This document shows, piece after piece, positions 12,036 through 14,230 of a stretch of DNA of 14,230 nucleotides. Position 1 is the first letter of the stretch. Each line of letters opens with the position of its first letter. Below the pieces are notes generated by a model. It had not been told where the DNA came from. It worked only from the letters and a program-made list of their open reading frames with translations, and ran no database searches. The position numbers and the translations under genes are program-made. The DNA is from Algoriphagus sp. (lineage in GTDB: Bacteria; Bacteroidota; Bacteroidia; Cytophagales; Cyclobacteriaceae). The stretch lies in the NCBI GenBank assembly GCA_023255285.1, contig JALRIY010000045.1, positions 1 through 14,230 on the forward strand. The letters run 5' to 3'.

Positions 12036-14230
12036 ATGAAAATCTGGAAAAGCTTGCTGGTCATTTTATTGCTGTCCCTAGGAAGCTGGGGCAGTTATGA
12101 ATTGTACAACCGGTTTATTTTATCCAGACCTATCAATAGCTTGGATTTAATCTCAAACGATGTAGTTTTCCTTTTTGAAACCCACCAAGCAGATTTCACT
12201 TGGCAAACTTTGAAGCAACAAGCCCTATGGGAGGAATTAGCAAAAATCCCAGTATTCGAAACCCTAAACAAACAATTAGTTTCCATAGATAGCCTAGTCG
12301 GGAAAAAGGGATTTGTAAGCAAAACCCTTAGAAACAAGCAAGTCACTCTCAGTTATCATGCCGTCGGGTCGGATAAATTCAGTTTACTTTATACCGTAAA
12401 CTTTGGAGTCACTTCTGGTAATGAATTTTTGAAAGAACTGCAACAACTAGAAATTCCTGCCACCCGCTTTCAAACAAGAAAATACAGCGATCAAGAAATT
12501 ATTGATATTTTCAATACCAGTAACAGTGTCCAATGGAGCATCACCTTACTCAATAACGTCCTACTGATCTCCTCGTCTTCGTTTGTAATTGAGGAGGCTA
12601 TTCGATTATTCTTGAGTGAAGACGCAGATCCCATTTCTCACAAATTAACTGGAAAGTCCGCCAACTCATCCGAATTCGGAAGACTATTGCTTTCTTCTAA
12701 AGGATTTGCCAAACTACTCAATGGAGTAAGTACAAAAAAATCCTCCCAGTTGCTCCAGGAACTTAAACTATCCGATCATTTGATGGCCCTGAACTTGGAA
12801 TTTGAAAAGGACCAATTGATTTTTAAAGGCCCTGTTTTTGGCCTTCCGGAAGTAGATTTTTTACCTGCTATTCAAGCCCAATTCCACGAGTTTGAAACTG
12901 TAATTCCCTTACGAACACACACCATCACCCAATTCAACCTAAAGGATTTCTACGAAACTCAAAAAATTCAACATGGCTCTTTTGAGGCTAAATCTACCGT
13001 AAGTGGCGAAGTTCAAACACGACTTATTGACAGAGGCTTTTACGATTACCTAAGCGGTGAACAGTATTTTTTAGAGCTTGAATCGGTGACACCCCCTCAA
13101 AAGAATTTAGCACTTTTGTTAAAAAGCGAACACCCCGAACAAGCCTGGCAACTTCTAAAGGAATACCGAGATACGACTGACTTCTATCCAGTTGACCAGT
13201 ATCTAGAACAGCAGATATTACTATTTCCAGAGGAAAATTTTCCTGCCCACCTCTTCAATGGACGATTTGCAGGATTTAGTCAAACTTACATCACCCAACT
13301 AGGCTCAATCCTAATTATGAGTAATTCAGCCAAGGGAATGAAGTGGCTGATAGACGATTATAGTCAAGGCAATACCTGGGCAAAAAATCCGGAAAAAGTT
13401 AAAAATCTCCTTTCTCCGACGACAGGGTACAGCAAAACCTTTTTACTTTCAAAAATTTGGCCACAGTGGATCCAAACTACAAACCCAAGTTGGAGCACGT
13501 TCATTCAAAAATTTAGGGCAGAACTTCAACCCTTTACCACCTTAGGCCTCCGTGTCCAACAAACTTCATCAGGCCCAGAGGCGACCCTCTTCATAAATTA
13601 TTCCAAGGAGATGCCTACCAACACGCAAGCGATAAAATCCTTTGAATTAGCCAATGAAAAAGAGTTGACCTTTCCCCAAAATTTGACCTATGGACCAAAA
13701 GCAATCAAAAACTTTAATGACGGTACAGAGGACATAATCGTTCAAGATCAAAACCATGTCCTCTACCTAATTAATTCTACTGGAGAACAGGTTTATACGC
13801 AACAATTAGATGGGCCACTGATTGCAGACCCCGTCCAAATTGATTACTACACTAATGGAAAACTACAGGTTTTACTGGCTACAGCAGAAAAACTATATGC
13901 CATTGACCGCCTTGGTGACCCCTTACCTGGATTTCCAATAGCCTTGGTGGGTGAGAAAATCACACACCTCAGCCTAGTAGATTATGACAATAATAAATCC
14001 TATCGCTTTTTTATAGCTACAGAGGCTGGCAACTTATGGCTTTTGGATAAATCGGGCCAAGCCTTGGAAGGCTGGAATCCAATGCCTTTAGGGGAACCCA
14101 CATTAGGAGCTCCTTTTCATGCACGAGTACCTGGAAAAGGGGATTTTATGGTTGCCCTAGGCATTTCTAGTAAACTATACTTGTTTAATCGAAGAGGAGA
14201 ACTCCAAGTAGGATCTCCAGTTCAACTACC
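12036..14230 (+). CDS. Large exported protein with C-terminal beta-propeller-like repeats (3' end outside window)
   Basis: The frame is open from ATG 12036 to the window edge: 731 complete codons without a stop. Residues 1-21 (MKIWKSLLVILLLSLGSWGSY) are a signal peptide or membrane anchor. The segment from about 36, DLISNDVVFLFETHQ, followed by a long mixed alpha/beta region to about 540, resembles the DUF3352-type exported proteins of Bacteroidota, judged by eye only. From about 548 the sequence changes to short beta repeats, each closing on a pattern like LY(x)ID(x)xG. Equivalent aromatic residues are Tyr577 (VLYLINSTGE), Tyr621 (KLYAIDRLGD), Trp668 (NLWLLDKSGQ) and Tyr715 (KLYLFNRRGE), 44, 47 and 47 residues apart, as in PQQ/FG-GAP-like propeller blades. 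More blades should follow beyond the window. It lies 91 bp after mdh, behind a terminator. Function unknown: a periplasmic or surface scaffold or binding protein is the most I would infer. Confidence 0.8.
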   Translation, partial: MKIWKSLLVILLLSLGSWGSYELYNRFILSRPINSLDLISNDVVFLFETHQADFTWQTLKQQALWEELAKIPVFETLNKQLVSIDSLVGKKGFVSKTLRNKQVTLSYHAVGSDKFSLLYTVNFGVTSGNEFLKELQQLEIPATRFQTRKYSDQEIIDIFNTSNSVQWSITLLNNVLLISSSSFVIEEAIRLFLSEDADPISHKLTGKSANSSEFGRLLLSSKGFAKLLNGVSTKKSSQLLQELKLSDHLMALNLEFEKDQLIFKGPVFGLPEVDFLPAIQAQFHEFETVIPLRTHTITQFNLKDFYETQKIQHGSFEAKSTVSGEVQTRLIDRGFYDYLSGEQYFLELESVTPPQKNLALLLKSEHPEQAWQLLKEYRDTTDFYPVDQYLEQQILLFPEENFPAHLFNGRFAGFSQTYITQLGSILIMSNSAKGMKWLIDDYSQGNTWAKNPEKVKNLLSPTTGYSKTFLLSKIWPQWIQTTNPSWSTFIQKFRAELQPFTTLGLRVQQTSSGPEATLFINYSKEMPTNTQAIKSFELANEKELTFPQNLTYGPKAIKNFNDGTEDIIVQDQNHVLYLINSTGEQVYTQQLDGPLIADPVQIDYYTNGKLQVLLATAEKLYAIDRLGDPLPGFPIALVGEKITHLSLVDYDNNKSYRFFIATEAGNLWLLDKSGQALEGWNPMPLGEPTLGAPFHARVPGKGDFMVALGISSKLYLFNRRGELQVGSPVQL

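Noticed and set aside
12095..12346. 83-codon minus-strand frame
   Set aside because: It lies fully inside the long plus-strand exported-protein gene that is open for 731 codons with consistent domain structure.
1..14230. Mobile elements, CRISPR, defence, phage or biosynthetic cluster
   Set aside because: No transposase, integrase, tandem spaced repeats, toxin-antitoxin pair or specialised enzymes are visible; the genes are core housekeeping and envelope functions.

Overview
The window looks like chromosomal core DNA from a Bacteroidota bacterium, most likely of the order Cytophagales (Cyclobacteriaceae/Algoriphagus-like; the rank below phylum is a guess from protein flavour). Four things point there: a secreted protein with a type IX secretion (T9SS) C-terminal sorting domain; a DUF4835/PorD-type protein; the Bacteroidota-style RNA polymerase omega; and promoters of the Bacteroidota form TTTG-N19-TAnnTTTG. 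Start codons mostly lack Shine-Dalgarno sequences, also typical of the phylum. I see no insertion sequences, phage genes, CRISPR arrays, tRNA or rRNA genes, and no block with foreign-looking composition.

Layout. Positions 1-8983 are read on the minus strand. In transcription order (right to left) they are an OstA/LptA-like periplasmic protein, a small T9SS cargo protein, then the close cluster bamD - rpoZ - coaBC - porD-like (DUF4835) - recN, followed by fabI with a strong terminator at 348-375, and finally the first 51 codons of an exported amidohydrolase that runs off the left edge. Positions 9032-14230 are read on the plus strand: tilS, a translationally coupled cyclic-nucleotide-binding-domain protein, mdh with its own terminator, and a long exported protein (731 codons visible, no stop in the window) that ends in beta-propeller-like repeats. 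The two arms diverge from a 48-bp spacer (8984-9031) holding -7 elements on both strands.

How the genes fit together. Several minus-strand genes concern building the outer envelope: LPS transport (OstA-like), outer-membrane protein insertion (BamD), type IX secretion (PorD-like), a T9SS cargo and fatty-acid elongation (FabI). They are mixed with general housekeeping: RNA polymerase omega, coenzyme A synthesis (CoaBC) and double-strand-break repair (RecN). The best promoter in the window (6453-6483, minus) sits just upstream of bamD and probably drives the bamD-to-recN unit. The plus arm carries tRNA-Ile decoding (TilS), a possible nucleotide sensor without a DNA-binding domain, and TCA-cycle malate dehydrogenase.

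I found no clear new multi-gene system. The points most worth checking are the CoaBC decarboxylase domain, which has Asp125 and Ser158 where the E. coli enzyme has catalytic Asn and Cys; the unusual exported propeller protein at the right edge; the cNMP-domain protein coupled to tilS; and likely leaderless or very short-leader transcripts from several genes.
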